A stretch of 64,000 nt of DNA from Myxococcales bacterium. GTDB lineage: Bacteria; Myxococcota; Myxococcia; Myxococcales; Myxococcaceae. The translations under genes were made by a program, and so were the position numbers. The notes under the pieces were generated by a model. It was given only the letters and a program-made list of their open reading frames with translations, did no database searches and was not told the origin of the DNA. The stretch's first letter is position 1; each line of letters opens with the position of its first letter. Location: positions 1-64,000 of the forward strand of contig JACPVI010000016.1 of NCBI GenBank assembly GCA_016191815.1, read 5' to 3'. Positions 52,814 to 61,952 of this stretch are shown here, in pieces.

Positions 52814-53899
52814 TCAGGGCGCATGAGCGGGCGACGGGGCCGGCTCGGCCGCCGCGAGCTGGCGGAGCAGCCTCTGCGCCTGGCGAAGCTCATCGAAGCT
52901 GCGCTCGGAGTCCACCACCGAGCGCATCGCCAGGCCGCAGGCAGGAGTGATCAGCATCTGCGAGAGGACCGCTCCAAAGTCGCTCGCGGGCACGGTAGCG
53001 CGCAACCCGGCCTCGACCGCCTCCACCAGCTCGTCCACCTGGTAGCTCGACGCCAGGTCGGTGGGGATGATCCCCAGCGAGAGCGCGGCACCACAGGAGA
53101 GGAAGCTCCAGAAGGCCGGTTGCTCCTCGAGCACCGCGTCCAGCGAGAGGCGGACGTCGATCGACAGCACGTCCAGGCCCAGCTCCAAGAGCGCCTGCCA
53201 GTCGGTGTTGCTGCAACAGTGCACCCCCACCAGGCCGCCCTCGCGCTGGATCGCCAAGGCCAGCATCCGCAACTCCTGCATCGCGAGCAGGTGGCGGGGG
53301 TTTCTCCGGTCCAGCGCGTAGAGGCCGGGCTCGTCAAGGAAGAGGATCGGCGTCGCCCCCGCCTTCCGCACCGCCCTCACCAGCGCCATCGACTTGGCGA
53401 GCAAGAGGCGGAAGATCTGCTGATCCAGTGGCTCGACCTCCGAGGCCGGTTTGCCGGTGGAGGCCATCGCCACCCACCGCACCGTGCACGGTCCGGCGAT
53501 CTGCACCTTGGCGAACGGCAGCTTCCGGGTCTCGACCTCCCAGAGGAAGGGCTTCCAGGCCCGGCAGGCTTGGGAAGAGGGCTCGAAGGCCTCCAGGGCG
53601 CCGGACTGGAGCGCGACCTCGATCGACATCCCGAATCCCTCGCGCTGGCCCAGCCACGTCTCCATGTCCACCAGGCACAAGCCCTCGCCATCGAACGACA
53701 TGCCCGGCAGTCCCTCGAGCGCGCTGGGGATCATCAGCTCGGAGGGATGATCAGAGGGCAGCTGAGGCAGGTAAGGGACGTCCACCTGGAGGGCCATCTG
53801 CAGGGCGAGCTCCTGCTGGGTGTGCGGGAGGCTGCCGATTCCAGTGGTCGCGCAGGGAGGCAGCAGCCTCAAAGCTCGTCGGATGCTCGGCGCCGTCAT
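52814..53899 (-). CDS. Cobalamin-independent methionine synthase-like (UROD/MetE-fold) protein
   Basis: A 361-residue TIM-barrel protein resembling the C-terminal catalytic half of MetE and related core methyltransferases: TTGIGSLPHT at the start, QIAGPCTVRW, ILFLDEPGLYAL, a zinc-site candidate VGVHCCSNTDW, and the closing ITPACGLAMRS. His and two Cys at these places match the zinc ligands that activate the homocysteine thiol. It lacks the MetE N-terminal folate domain, so the methyl donor may be a corrinoid or another protein. It stands alone on the minus strand. Confidence 0.85.
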   Translation of the reverse strand: MTAPSIRRALRLLPPCATTGIGSLPHTQQELALQMALQVDVPYLPQLPSDHPSELMIPSALEGLPGMSFDGEGLCLVDMETWLGQREGFGMSIEVALQSGALEAFEPSSQACRAWKPFLWEVETRKLPFAKVQIAGPCTVRWVAMASTGKPASEVEPLDQQIFRLLLAKSMALVRAVRKAGATPILFLDEPGLYALDRRNPRHLLAMQELRMLALAIQREGGLVGVHCCSNTDWQALLELGLDVLSIDVRLSLDAVLEEQPAFWSFLSCGAALSLGIIPTDLASSYQVDELVEAVEAGLRATVPASDFGAVLSQMLITPACGLAMRSVVDSERSFDELRQAQRLLRQLAAAEPAPSPAHAP

Positions 53900-53986
53900 G
53901 GCCGCGCGAGTCTATGACAGCGGCGCGCGGATCTTCTTGCGAAATGGTCCGTGCGCTTTCAAAGTGCGCCGGATACGGAGGAAGTG

Positions 53987-56074
53987 ATGGGACAGATCAA
54001 GCCCGACGACATCCGCGATGTCGTGGTAGTGGGCCACAAGGGCTCAGGGAAGACTCAATTGCTGGAGGCGATGGCCTACCTGGTCAAGGCGACCCCCCGC
54101 ATCGGGAAGCCTGGTGACCGGACGTGCGGGCTCGATGACACGCCGGAGGAGCGGGGTCACCTGGCGACGCTCGAAACTCGGCTGATCAGCTTCGGCTGGC
54201 GGGACAAGAAGCTGAACTTCCTGGACACGCCGGGCGACACTGCCTTCTGGGCGGACACCCAGCTCGCCCTGGCCGCGGCGGACGCGGCCATCCTGGTGGT
54301 GAGCGCCAAGCATGGAGTGGAGACTGGCACCGAGAGGGTGGCCAGGTGGATTCGCGACCACAAGCTCCCCTGCATCGTCGCCCTTTCCAAGCTCGACGTC
54401 CCCGACTGCCGCATGGACGAGGTGCTGACGGAGGTGCGGTCGCTCAAGCTGCCGATTGCCCTGATGCAGTACGCCCAGGGCACGGGCGAAACCTTCAAGG
54501 GCGTCGTGGACCTGAGGGCGCGCAAGGCCTGGCTCAAGGCCGAGGGCCCCGGCGCCTACGACGCCACGGAGCTGCCGGCCGAGCTTCGCGACGCGGTGGA
54601 GAAGGCCCGCGGCAAGCTGGTGGACGAGATCGCCAGCTCCGACGACGCTCTCACCGAGCGCTACCTGACCGAGGGCGACCTTTCGGCCGAGGAGCTGGAC
54701 CAGGGAGCGCGCAAGGGCGTGGCCGCAGAGCGCCTGGCGCCGGTCTACCTCACCTCGGGCCTTTTGCCAGTGGGCATCGCCGCGCTGATGGACGCTCTGG
54801 TCGAGCTGGCGCCCGCCTCCTCGGAGCGTCCCGGCTGGACCGGCGCCGACGAGAAGGGCAACGAGGCCACCCGCCCGCCGATCGCCGACGCCCCGCTCGC
54901 GGCCGCGGTGGTGAAGACCAAGATCGATCCTCACGCGGGGCGGATCTCCCTGGTCCGGGTGATCTCGGGCGTATTGCACCACGACGCCCATTTGTGGTGC
55001 CAGTCCTCAGGCCAGCGCGAGCGGGCGGCGCAGCTCCTTCAGGGCACGCCCAAGGACATGAAGCCGCTGCCCGAGGCCGTCGCCGGCGAGCTGGTGTACG
55101 TCACCAAGCTCAAGTCGGCGGCCACCGGCGAGACGCTCTCCGACGAGAAGCATCCTTTCGTTGCCAAGCTGCCGGCGAAACCGGTGTCGCTCTACTCCCG
55201 CGCGGTGATCGTGGAGAGCAAGCAGGCCGAGGACAAGGTGACCCAGGCGCTCCAGAAGCTGTGCGAGGAGGACGCCGGGCTCGGCTACTCGCACGCCGAG
55301 GGGAGCCGCGAGCTGCTCATCTCCGGGCTGGGCGCGCAACATTTGGAAATCGCGATCGAGCGGCTGAAGCACCGGACCGGCCAGGAGCTCAAGCTCGGCC
55401 CGCCGCGCATTCCCTACCGGGAGACGGTCGCCCGGGCGGTCCAGCACGTCGAAGGCAAGCACAAGAAGCAGACCGGCGGGCACGGCCAGTTCGGCGTCTG
55501 CTACATCGACGTGGAGCCGCTCCCGCGGGGAAGCGGCTTCGAGTTCGAGGACGCCATCGTGGGCGGCTCGGTGCCCCGCCAGTTCATCCCCTCGGTGGAA
55601 AAGGGAATCAACCGCGCGCTCGGCCAGGGCGCCATCGCCGGCTACCCGATCGTGGACCTGAGGGTGCGGCTGGTCGACGGCAAGTACCACTCGGTGGACT
55701 CCTCGGACGCCGCGTTCCAGATGGCCGGCTACAAGGGCTTCAAGGCGGCGATGCTCTTGGCCCATCCGATCCTCCTCGAGCCGGTGGTGAAGCTCGAGGT
55801 GCACATCCCCTCGGAGGCGATGGGAGACGTGATCGGCGACATCTCCAGCCGCGGCGGCAAGGTGCTCAACACCGAGCAGGACGGGGAGAGCACCATCATC
55901 ACCGCGCAGGTGCCCCTCGCGCAGACCCTGGAGTACGAGCCCGCGCTCACCGGCATGACTCGGGGCCGCGGGCGGTTCACCTCCGCCTTCGATCATTACG
56001 AGCCCTGCCCGCCGCACGTGCAGGAGAAGGTCATCAAGGAGAGCGGCTTCAAGGCCCAGGTGGAGGAGGACTAG
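53987..56074 (+). CDS. Elongation factor G-like translational GTPase
   Basis: A 695-residue protein of EF-G architecture. The G domain has the P-loop GHKGSGKT at 16-23, FLDTPGD, and, in place of NKxD, the sequence SKLD (ALSKLDVP). EF-G domains II-V follow, including HGQFGVCYIDVEPL and the domain V GRFTSAFDHYEPCP. Such EF-G2-like paralogues often lack ribosome translocation and may act in ribosome recycling or stress. ATG 53987 follows GGAGGA. It is not in a str operon, which supports a paralogue. Confidence 0.88.
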   Translation: MGQIKPDDIRDVVVVGHKGSGKTQLLEAMAYLVKATPRIGKPGDRTCGLDDTPEERGHLATLETRLISFGWRDKKLNFLDTPGDTAFWADTQLALAAADAAILVVSAKHGVETGTERVARWIRDHKLPCIVALSKLDVPDCRMDEVLTEVRSLKLPIALMQYAQGTGETFKGVVDLRARKAWLKAEGPGAYDATELPAELRDAVEKARGKLVDEIASSDDALTERYLTEGDLSAEELDQGARKGVAAERLAPVYLTSGLLPVGIAALMDALVELAPASSERPGWTGADEKGNEATRPPIADAPLAAAVVKTKIDPHAGRISLVRVISGVLHHDAHLWCQSSGQRERAAQLLQGTPKDMKPLPEAVAGELVYVTKLKSAATGETLSDEKHPFVAKLPAKPVSLYSRAVIVESKQAEDKVTQALQKLCEEDAGLGYSHAEGSRELLISGLGAQHLEIAIERLKHRTGQELKLGPPRIPYRETVARAVQHVEGKHKKQTGGHGQFGVCYIDVEPLPRGSGFEFEDAIVGGSVPRQFIPSVEKGINRALGQGAIAGYPIVDLRVRLVDGKYHSVDSSDAAFQMAGYKGFKAAMLLAHPILLEPVVKLEVHIPSEAMGDVIGDISSRGGKVLNTEQDGESTIITAQVPLAQTLEYEPALTGMTRGRGRFTSAFDHYEPCPPHVQEKVIKESGFKAQVEED

Positions 56075-56117
56075 CGAAACGGCTAGACGCGCAGCCCTGG
56101 GGCGGCGGTTTCTCGCC

Positions 56118-56296
56118 GGGCCAGGGCGCGCCGGGTAGCCGCCTCCGCCAACGGAGTCGCCGGTATCCAGTACCTGCGCATCCGAAGGGCCATCGAGGCC
56201 AACCGCCCCGTGCCGGTGGGAGGAGTGCTTGTCCCCGCCCTCGCCGGACTGGTGTCGGTGCCGGGGGGGCTGCTGCTGCTCGCGTTGAGTCATTGA
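56118..56296 (+). pseudogene. Remnant of a small membrane protein (DUF202-like)
   Basis: The frame contains AASANGVAGIQYLRIRRAI, then PVPVGGVLVPALAGLV, and ends LLLLALSH. This looks like the second half of a DUF202/YidH-type protein. No start codon with a ribosome-binding site fits, so only a 5'-truncated piece remains. Confidence 0.35.
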
Positions 56297-56354
56297 GCCG
56301 ATCGGCCTGGAAAAAAAGCGGGGCCTGTGTCATTAGTTTGACCTCAAATCTTCA

Positions 56355-57827
56355 ATGCGAAGCGACTGGTTGACGTTGGCGCTGCTGATCGCCAGCGGTG
56401 CGACCCCGGGCAAGGGCGGCGCGCCGGCCGGCGAGCCCGACCTGGGCAACGCACGGGCATACTTCAACGGCATTGAGCTCCGGCCAGCCTCCTTCCAACT
56501 CACCGGGCGTCCGGCGGGCAACATCGTCTGGATTGTGATCGACGCGCTGAGGCCAGACCACCTGGGCACCTATGGGTACCACCGGCCCACCACGCCGCAC
56601 CTCGACGAGCTGGCGAAGGAGTCGTTCGTTTTCCTGCACGCCTATGCCAACGCACCGTGGACGCGCCCCTCCACGGCCTCGATGTTGACCGGGCTCTTCC
56701 CCTCCCAGCACCGCACCCAGACGGACAAGAGTCGTCTCCCCGCCGAGGTCCGCACCATCGCCGAGGACCTGCGCACGATGGGGTACGCCACCGCGGCGGT
56801 GGTGGCCAACGGCAACGGCTCGTCGATCGCCGGCCTCGACCGCGGCTTCGAGCACTACGTCGATCCCGCGAATCACTTCAAGAAGCTGCCCGCCGCCGAG
56901 GAGGTCTACGCCCAGGCGCTGCAGTGGCTCGGCTCGCGGCCCAAGGGCCGCCCCTTCTTCCTGTTCGTGTTCGTGGTGGATCCGCACGACCCATACCGGG
57001 CGCCGCCGGAGTACGAGAAGCGCTGGCTCGGAGAGGGCGCCAAACCCCTCCGCCGCACCGCCCACTGGGAGTACCAGAACGACTACCCGGAGCCGGAGCG
57101 CCGCGCGATGCTCTCTCTCTACGACGCGGCCATCCGCTACACCGACGACCAGACCGGGAAGTTCCTCGCCGAGCTGGAGAAGCTCGGGCTAGGCGAGAGC
57201 ACGAGCCTCTTGGTCACCGCGGATCACGGCGACGGCTTCGGCGAGCACGGTTACTACCTGCACGGCCACCATCACTACGACGAGATCATCCGCGTGCCGC
57301 TGCTCATCCGCACCCCGGCGTGGCAAGGGGCGGGCCACGTGTTTCACCTGGTGCAGGCGGTGGACCTCTTGCCGACCCTGGTGACCGCCGCGGGCGGCAG
57401 GCCGCGGCCCGGGCTGGGTGGACGCGACATCGGCGCGATGCTGGCGGAGCCGGCCGACCCGGCGCGGGTCGCGCTCTCCGAGTACAACGCGTTCGGCATC
57501 CGCCGCTCGGCGCTGGTGAGCCTGAAGTACCGGGTCATCCTCCAGCTCCCGGCCGACCGGGAGGCCTTCCTCGCCCGCATCCCCAAGCTCGAGCTGTTGC
57601 CCAGCGTCAGCTTCGATAGCGAGGTGCTCCACGTCTACGATCGCCAGGCCGATCCCGCGGAGCGGCGAAACCTCGCTCCCGACCGGCTGCCTCCCGCAAC
57701 CTCCGCGCTCGTCTCCGAGCTGCGAAGGCACATGCAGTCGGGCGGTGCCCCGAGCGAGGCCGCTGCGGAAGAGACCGTCCCGGCCGGCATCCGCGAGAAC
57801 CTGAGGAGCCTCGGCTATGTGCAATAG
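56355..57827 (+). CDS. Sulfatase-family hydrolase/transferase with Thr at the nucleophile position
   Basis: A 490-residue exported enzyme (hydrophobic N-terminus WLTLALLIASG) of the alkaline-phosphatase superfamily. The first metal Asp is in IVIDALRPDH (D63). The nucleophile lies in NAPWTRPSTAS, where Thr103 replaces the Cys/Ser needed for formylglycine, as in lipoteichoic-acid or phosphoethanolamine transferases. Metal ligands continue in TADHGDGFGEHG. It is therefore more likely a phosphotransferase or phosphodiesterase than a true sulfatase. It ends ENLRSLGYVQ. First gene of the 56.4-61.8 kb operon. Confidence 0.86.
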   Translation: MRSDWLTLALLIASGATPGKGGAPAGEPDLGNARAYFNGIELRPASFQLTGRPAGNIVWIVIDALRPDHLGTYGYHRPTTPHLDELAKESFVFLHAYANAPWTRPSTASMLTGLFPSQHRTQTDKSRLPAEVRTIAEDLRTMGYATAAVVANGNGSSIAGLDRGFEHYVDPANHFKKLPAAEEVYAQALQWLGSRPKGRPFFLFVFVVDPHDPYRAPPEYEKRWLGEGAKPLRRTAHWEYQNDYPEPERRAMLSLYDAAIRYTDDQTGKFLAELEKLGLGESTSLLVTADHGDGFGEHGYYLHGHHHYDEIIRVPLLIRTPAWQGAGHVFHLVQAVDLLPTLVTAAGGRPRPGLGGRDIGAMLAEPADPARVALSEYNAFGIRRSALVSLKYRVILQLPADREAFLARIPKLELLPSVSFDSEVLHVYDRQADPAERRNLAPDRLPPATSALVSELRRHMQSGGAPSEAAAEETVPAGIRENLRSLGYVQ

Positions 57828-59955
57828 CAGGGCCGCCGCGCTGGCCTTTCTCTTCCCGCTCCCCGCGCTGGCCTACATCGACCCGGGCACCGGAGGGCTG
57901 ATCGTCGGAGGGCTGACCGGCCTGATCGCCTATGGCGCGCTGATCCTCTTGGCGCTGCGGAAGAAGCTGGCCCTCCTCGCCCGCCTGCTGGCAAAGGCCG
58001 TCTCGCGGCACCGCGTGCTGTCCGCGGTGGTGACGGCGTGCGCCGCCTTGGCGGCGGTGGCGTTCTGGGTCTGGGAAAGGTCGACCATGAGCCTCGCTCC
58101 TCCATTGCCGGCCCGCTACGAGCGGGTGCTGGCCATCGGCCTGGATGGCGCCGACCCGAGAGTCGTGGGCCGGATGCTGGAAGAGGGCCTGCTCCCGAAC
58201 ATGAAGCGCCTCGCCGAACAGGGCAGCTTCCGGCCGCTCGCCATTCCCAATCCGGCGCAGAGCCCGGTGGTTTGGGCCACCCTGGCGACGGGTCAAAACC
58301 CGGGCGCGAATGGGATCTACGACTTCATCGGCAGGGACCCCAAGAGCTACACCCCCAAGCTCTCGCTGATGACGGACTCGGCGGGCGGCGGGGAATACCG
58401 CCACCCCATTCGCGCCAAGGCCTTCTGGGACGTCACCACCCAGCAGAGGGTGCCGGCGGTGGTGCTGCGCTGGCCGATGACCTTCCCGCCGCGGGAAATC
58501 CACGGGCGCATGCTCGCGGGGCTCGGCGTGCCCGACATCCGCGGCAGCCTGGGCCGCTACACCTTCTTCACCGACCAGCCGCCGCTCCCGGACGAGGAGG
58601 GGCGCGACAAGGTGACGGTGGTCCGGCCCGACGGCGACGTCATTCGCACCGAGCTCGGCGGGCCGCGGGTGCGCTGGCTCTCGGGCGTGAAGACCCTCAG
58701 CGTCCCGCTGGAGATCCGGGTGGACCGCGCCTCGCGCGCCGCGCGGCTGTCGGTGGGCGGCAGCACGGTGGAGGTGAAGGAGGGACAGTGGAGCGGGTGG
58801 CTGGAGCTGACTTTCTCCGCCGGCCTGTTCACCAAGCACCGCGGTTTGACCAAGGTGTTCCTCTCCAGCGCGGCCGAGCCGTTCGCCATGCTCGCCGGCT
58901 CGGTGGAGCTCCACCCCGACGCCCCGCTGGTGCCGTTCGCCCATCCCAAGGGCTACGCCTCGGAGCTGAGGGCCCAGCTCGGCCTCTTCCACACCCTGGG
59001 GATGCCCGAGGACACCAAGGCCTACGCAGAGGGGCGGGTGAGCGAAGAGGCCTTCTTGGCCCAGTGCCGGGAAGTGGAGGCCGAGCGGAGGGCGATGCTC
59101 CGGTACGAGCTTTCGCGCTTCGAGTCGGGCGTGCTCGCGGTGGTGTTCGACAGCCTGGACCGCATCCAGCACATGACCCCCCAGCCAGAGGAGCTGGCCA
59201 GCTCCGCGGCGGGCCGCTACCTGATCGACTTCGACGGATTTCTCGGCGCGGTGCTCGAGGAGGTGAAGCCAGGCACCGCGATCCTCCTCTTCTCCGACCA
59301 CGGCTTTAGCGAGTTCGAGAAGTCGGTGGATCTCAACCGCTGGCTGGTCGAAGCCGGAGAGATGGCGATCGACGAGGAGGCCTACCGGTCGCGGCCTCCC
59401 GGCTCGCACGGCGAGCTTTTCCGGCACGTGAAGTGGGAGAAGACTCGCGCCTACGCGGTGGGGTTCAGCGGGCTCTACCTCAACGTGAAGGGCAGGGAGG
59501 GGGCAGGCATCGTCTCTCCCGACGAACGTGCCGCGGTGGCCGCCGGCCTCGCCACCCGGCTGCGGGCGCTGGCCGACCCTGGAACCGGCGAGCCGGTCGT
59601 CCACCGGGTCTACCGGCGCGAGGAGCTTTACCGGGGCGCCCACTCCGAGGAGGCGCCGGACCTGGTGGTGGGGTTTCGGCCCGGCTACCGCGGCTCGTGG
59701 CAGAGCGCCATCGGAGGGCTCGCCGAGGGGGTGTTGGCGGCGAACCAGAAGCGCTGGCAGCGCGACCACATCGTGGACGCCGAGTTCGTCGACGGGATGT
59801 TGCTGACCAACTTCGAAGTCCCATCGGAGCGGCCCCGGGCCTCCGACATCGCCCCCACCATCGTGTCGCTGATCGGCCTGCCGGTTCCCGAGGAGTTCGA
59901 AGGCACCGCGCTTCAAAGGCAGCCGGACCGGCTGGCCTCTCGGGAGCGGCGATGA
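57817..59955 (+). CDS. Alkaline-phosphatase-superfamily phosphodiesterase, membrane-anchored
   Basis: A 712-residue protein. Two membrane helices (residues 5-20 and 30-50; a third at 68-88) precede a type I phosphodiesterase/nucleotide pyrophosphatase domain. It has VLAIGLDGADPRV (first metal Asp), the nucleophile region PNPAQSPVVWATLATGQNPG with Ser or Thr, and the second metal motif LLFSDHGFSEF. The remaining parts include AVVFDSLDRIQHM. It acts outside or at the membrane on phosphodiesters. ATG 57817 overlaps the stop of the preceding gene, showing coupling. Confidence 0.86.
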   Translation: MCNSRAAALAFLFPLPALAYIDPGTGGLIVGGLTGLIAYGALILLALRKKLALLARLLAKAVSRHRVLSAVVTACAALAAVAFWVWERSTMSLAPPLPARYERVLAIGLDGADPRVVGRMLEEGLLPNMKRLAEQGSFRPLAIPNPAQSPVVWATLATGQNPGANGIYDFIGRDPKSYTPKLSLMTDSAGGGEYRHPIRAKAFWDVTTQQRVPAVVLRWPMTFPPREIHGRMLAGLGVPDIRGSLGRYTFFTDQPPLPDEEGRDKVTVVRPDGDVIRTELGGPRVRWLSGVKTLSVPLEIRVDRASRAARLSVGGSTVEVKEGQWSGWLELTFSAGLFTKHRGLTKVFLSSAAEPFAMLAGSVELHPDAPLVPFAHPKGYASELRAQLGLFHTLGMPEDTKAYAEGRVSEEAFLAQCREVEAERRAMLRYELSRFESGVLAVVFDSLDRIQHMTPQPEELASSAAGRYLIDFDGFLGAVLEEVKPGTAILLFSDHGFSEFEKSVDLNRWLVEAGEMAIDEEAYRSRPPGSHGELFRHVKWEKTRAYAVGFSGLYLNVKGREGAGIVSPDERAAVAAGLATRLRALADPGTGEPVVHRVYRREELYRGAHSEEAPDLVVGFRPGYRGSWQSAIGGLAEGVLAANQKRWQRDHIVDAEFVDGMLLTNFEVPSERPRASDIAPTIVSLIGLPVPEEFEGTALQRQPDRLASRERR

Positions 59956-61382
59956 AGGCGCGCCGAGTCGCGGTGGTGGGCATCGACTGCCTCACCCCCC
60001 AACTCGTGTTCGAACGCTACTTGGACCAGCTCCCCACCTTCCGCGCGCTGATGGAGGGCGGGGTGTGGGGGCGGCTGAGGAGCACCGTCCCGCCCATCAC
60101 GGTGCCCGCCTGGACTTGCATGGCCACCGGGCAGGACCCGGGGCTGTTGGGGCTGTACGGCTTTCGCAACCGGCGCGACCACTCGTATCGTGAGCTGAGC
60201 GTGGCGGACGCGAGCTGGGTGCGAGTACCCGCGCTCTGGCAGCTCTTGTCGCGCCGGCGGCGCCGCTCCATCGTGCTCGGGGTGCCGCTCACCTTTCCCC
60301 CGCGCCCCATCGCGGGGGACCTGGTGTGCGGCATCCCGGTGCCGGCCGACGCCGAGGCGTTCACCCATCCGCTCACGCTGGCGGCGGAGCTGGACCAGTG
60401 GTGCGGCCCGGCGCGCTACCAGGTGGACGTCCGAGAGTTCCGCCGCAAGGAGCTTGCGCCCCTGCGAACCGAGCTGGACCAGCTGAGGGAGGCGAGGTTC
60501 GATGCCGCGGAGGCCCTGGTGCCGTCCCGCGAGTGGGAGCTGTTCTTCATGGTGGAGATGGGAGTCGACCGGCTCCACCACGCCTTCTGGGCCCACTGCC
60601 ACCCCGACCACCCTTGCCACCCGCCGGACAGCCCCCATGCGGGCGCGATCTCCGACTACTACCGAGCGCTCGACGCCAGGCTGGCCCGCCTGCTCGAGCT
60701 GCTGGGAGAGGACACGGCGGTGCTGGTGGTGTCCGATCACGGGGCGCGCACCATGCGCGGGGCGGTGCGGCTGAACGAGTGGCTGATCCGAGAGGGGCTC
60801 CTTTCGCTGGCTCGGAGGCCGCCCGAGGCGTCGCGGCTTCGTCCCGCGGACGTGGACTGGAGGCGCACCATCGCCTGGTCGGACGGCGGTTACTACGCGC
60901 GGGTCTTCCTCAACGTGGCCGGCCGCGAGCCCGAAGGGGCGGTGTCGCCCGAGCGGCATGAGGAGGTGCTCTCCGACCTGCGTCGGCGGCTCGAATCCAT
61001 GCCGGGTCCAGACGGCCGGCCGCTGGGGAACAAGGTGTTCGTCCCGCGCGAGGTCTATCGCGAGAGCCGGGGGGTGCCGCCGGATCTGATCGTCTACCTG
61101 GGAGGGCTGGATTACCGCGCCAACGCCACCGTCTTTCCCCCTCCCGGGCCGCCGGAGGGGCCGGAGGGCCTCTTCGCGGTCGAGAACGATACCGGAGCGG
61201 ACGGCGCCAACCACGCCGAGGAAGGGGTGCTCCTGTACCGCCCGCCGCGAGGCCTCCGGGCCGCCGGCCGGCTCGACGCCAGCATCTACGACGTGGCGCC
61301 GACGGTGCTCCGCCTTCTGGGCGAGCCCCAGCCGCCTGAGATGATCGGCCGGGCCCTGCCCCGGCTGCTCGGAGAGGCTTGA
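59952..61382 (+). CDS. Second alkaline-phosphatase-superfamily phosphodiesterase, cytoplasmic
   Basis: A 476-residue protein without signal peptide. It shows VAVVGIDCLTPQ (metal Asp), the nucleophile stretch PPITVPAWTCMATGQDPG, VEMGVDRLHHAFWAHCHPD with a metal Asp and His, and LVVSDHGARTMRG. This is the type I phosphodiesterase fold related to phosphoglycerate mutase and nucleotide pyrophosphatases. Start and stop couple to the neighbours (ATGA). Probably acts on the same substrate as the preceding two. Confidence 0.86.
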   Translation: MKARRVAVVGIDCLTPQLVFERYLDQLPTFRALMEGGVWGRLRSTVPPITVPAWTCMATGQDPGLLGLYGFRNRRDHSYRELSVADASWVRVPALWQLLSRRRRRSIVLGVPLTFPPRPIAGDLVCGIPVPADAEAFTHPLTLAAELDQWCGPARYQVDVREFRRKELAPLRTELDQLREARFDAAEALVPSREWELFFMVEMGVDRLHHAFWAHCHPDHPCHPPDSPHAGAISDYYRALDARLARLLELLGEDTAVLVVSDHGARTMRGAVRLNEWLIREGLLSLARRPPEASRLRPADVDWRRTIAWSDGGYYARVFLNVAGREPEGAVSPERHEEVLSDLRRRLESMPGPDGRPLGNKVFVPREVYRESRGVPPDLIVYLGGLDYRANATVFPPPGPPEGPEGLFAVENDTGADGANHAEEGVLLYRPPRGLRAAGRLDASIYDVAPTVLRLLGEPQPPEMIGRALPRLLGEA

Positions 61383-61383
61383 G

Positions 61384-61824
61384 ATGGCTTTCACCCTCTT
61401 CCTCTGCGGCCCTCGGGTGGCCGAGCTGAGCGCGGCGGCGCCGGCCATCGTGGAAGAGCTTGCGGCCCGCGGCGTCGATGCCCAGGTGCTCGGCGGCGGG
61501 TGGCCGGCGCTCGAAGCCGCCCTCGCGGCGATGCCGGAGGGCAAGAGCGCGCTGGTGCTGGTGTCCGAGCCCAGCCGCGCCCGGCGGGCGGAGCTGTGGG
61601 CACGCCGTCCGGAGGCGGTGGTGGTGGACTGGCTCGGGGAGGACTCCTTCGAGCCGACCGCATCGCCCCACTTGTCGCTCGCTCGTGGCAAGGGCACGCC
61701 CGAGGGCCTGGGCGAGGTCCTCGCGCTGCTCGAGGGCCTGGGGTATCTGCCCTTCTCGGGCAGCTACTCCGGCGCCCAAGAGGAAGAGCTGGTCGGGCGC
61801 CTCAAGGATCTCGGCTACGTCTGA
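61384..61824 (+). CDS. Hypothetical protein at the end of the phosphodiesterase operon
   Basis: A 146-residue alpha/beta protein with two conserved-looking strands (FTLFLCGPRVAEL and ALVLVSEPSRARR), perhaps nucleotide- or sugar-binding, and a C-terminus EEELVGRLKDLGYV like that of the first gene of the operon. No family was assigned; some kinase-like small proteins look similar. It starts one base after the preceding stop. Its own stop lies in the arm of the long palindrome that follows. Confidence 0.65.
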   Translation: MAFTLFLCGPRVAELSAAAPAIVEELAARGVDAQVLGGGWPALEAALAAMPEGKSALVLVSEPSRARRAELWARRPEAVVVDWLGEDSFEPTASPHLSLARGKGTPEGLGEVLALLEGLGYLPFSGSYSGAQEEELVGRLKDLGYV

Positions 61825-61906
61825 CTCGGGTTTCGCCCTTTTCCGCCGTCGCGAGGCCGAGGATCGCCGGAGGCCGCAGCAGGCGGAAAAGGGCGAAACC
61901 CGAGTC
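61823..61906. repeat. Long perfect inverted repeat (25-bp arms, 34-base loop)
   Basis: The arms 61823-61847 and 61882-61906 are exact reverse complements (outer ends GACTCGGG and CCCGAGTC). The unit lies between two convergent genes, so it can act as a bidirectional terminator. Such long, exact arms are more than a terminator needs. Confidence 0.8.
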
Positions 61907-61952
61907 TGAGCTTCCCGAGCCGCGGCCTTGGCCGGGCTGGCCGGCGGGCGGC

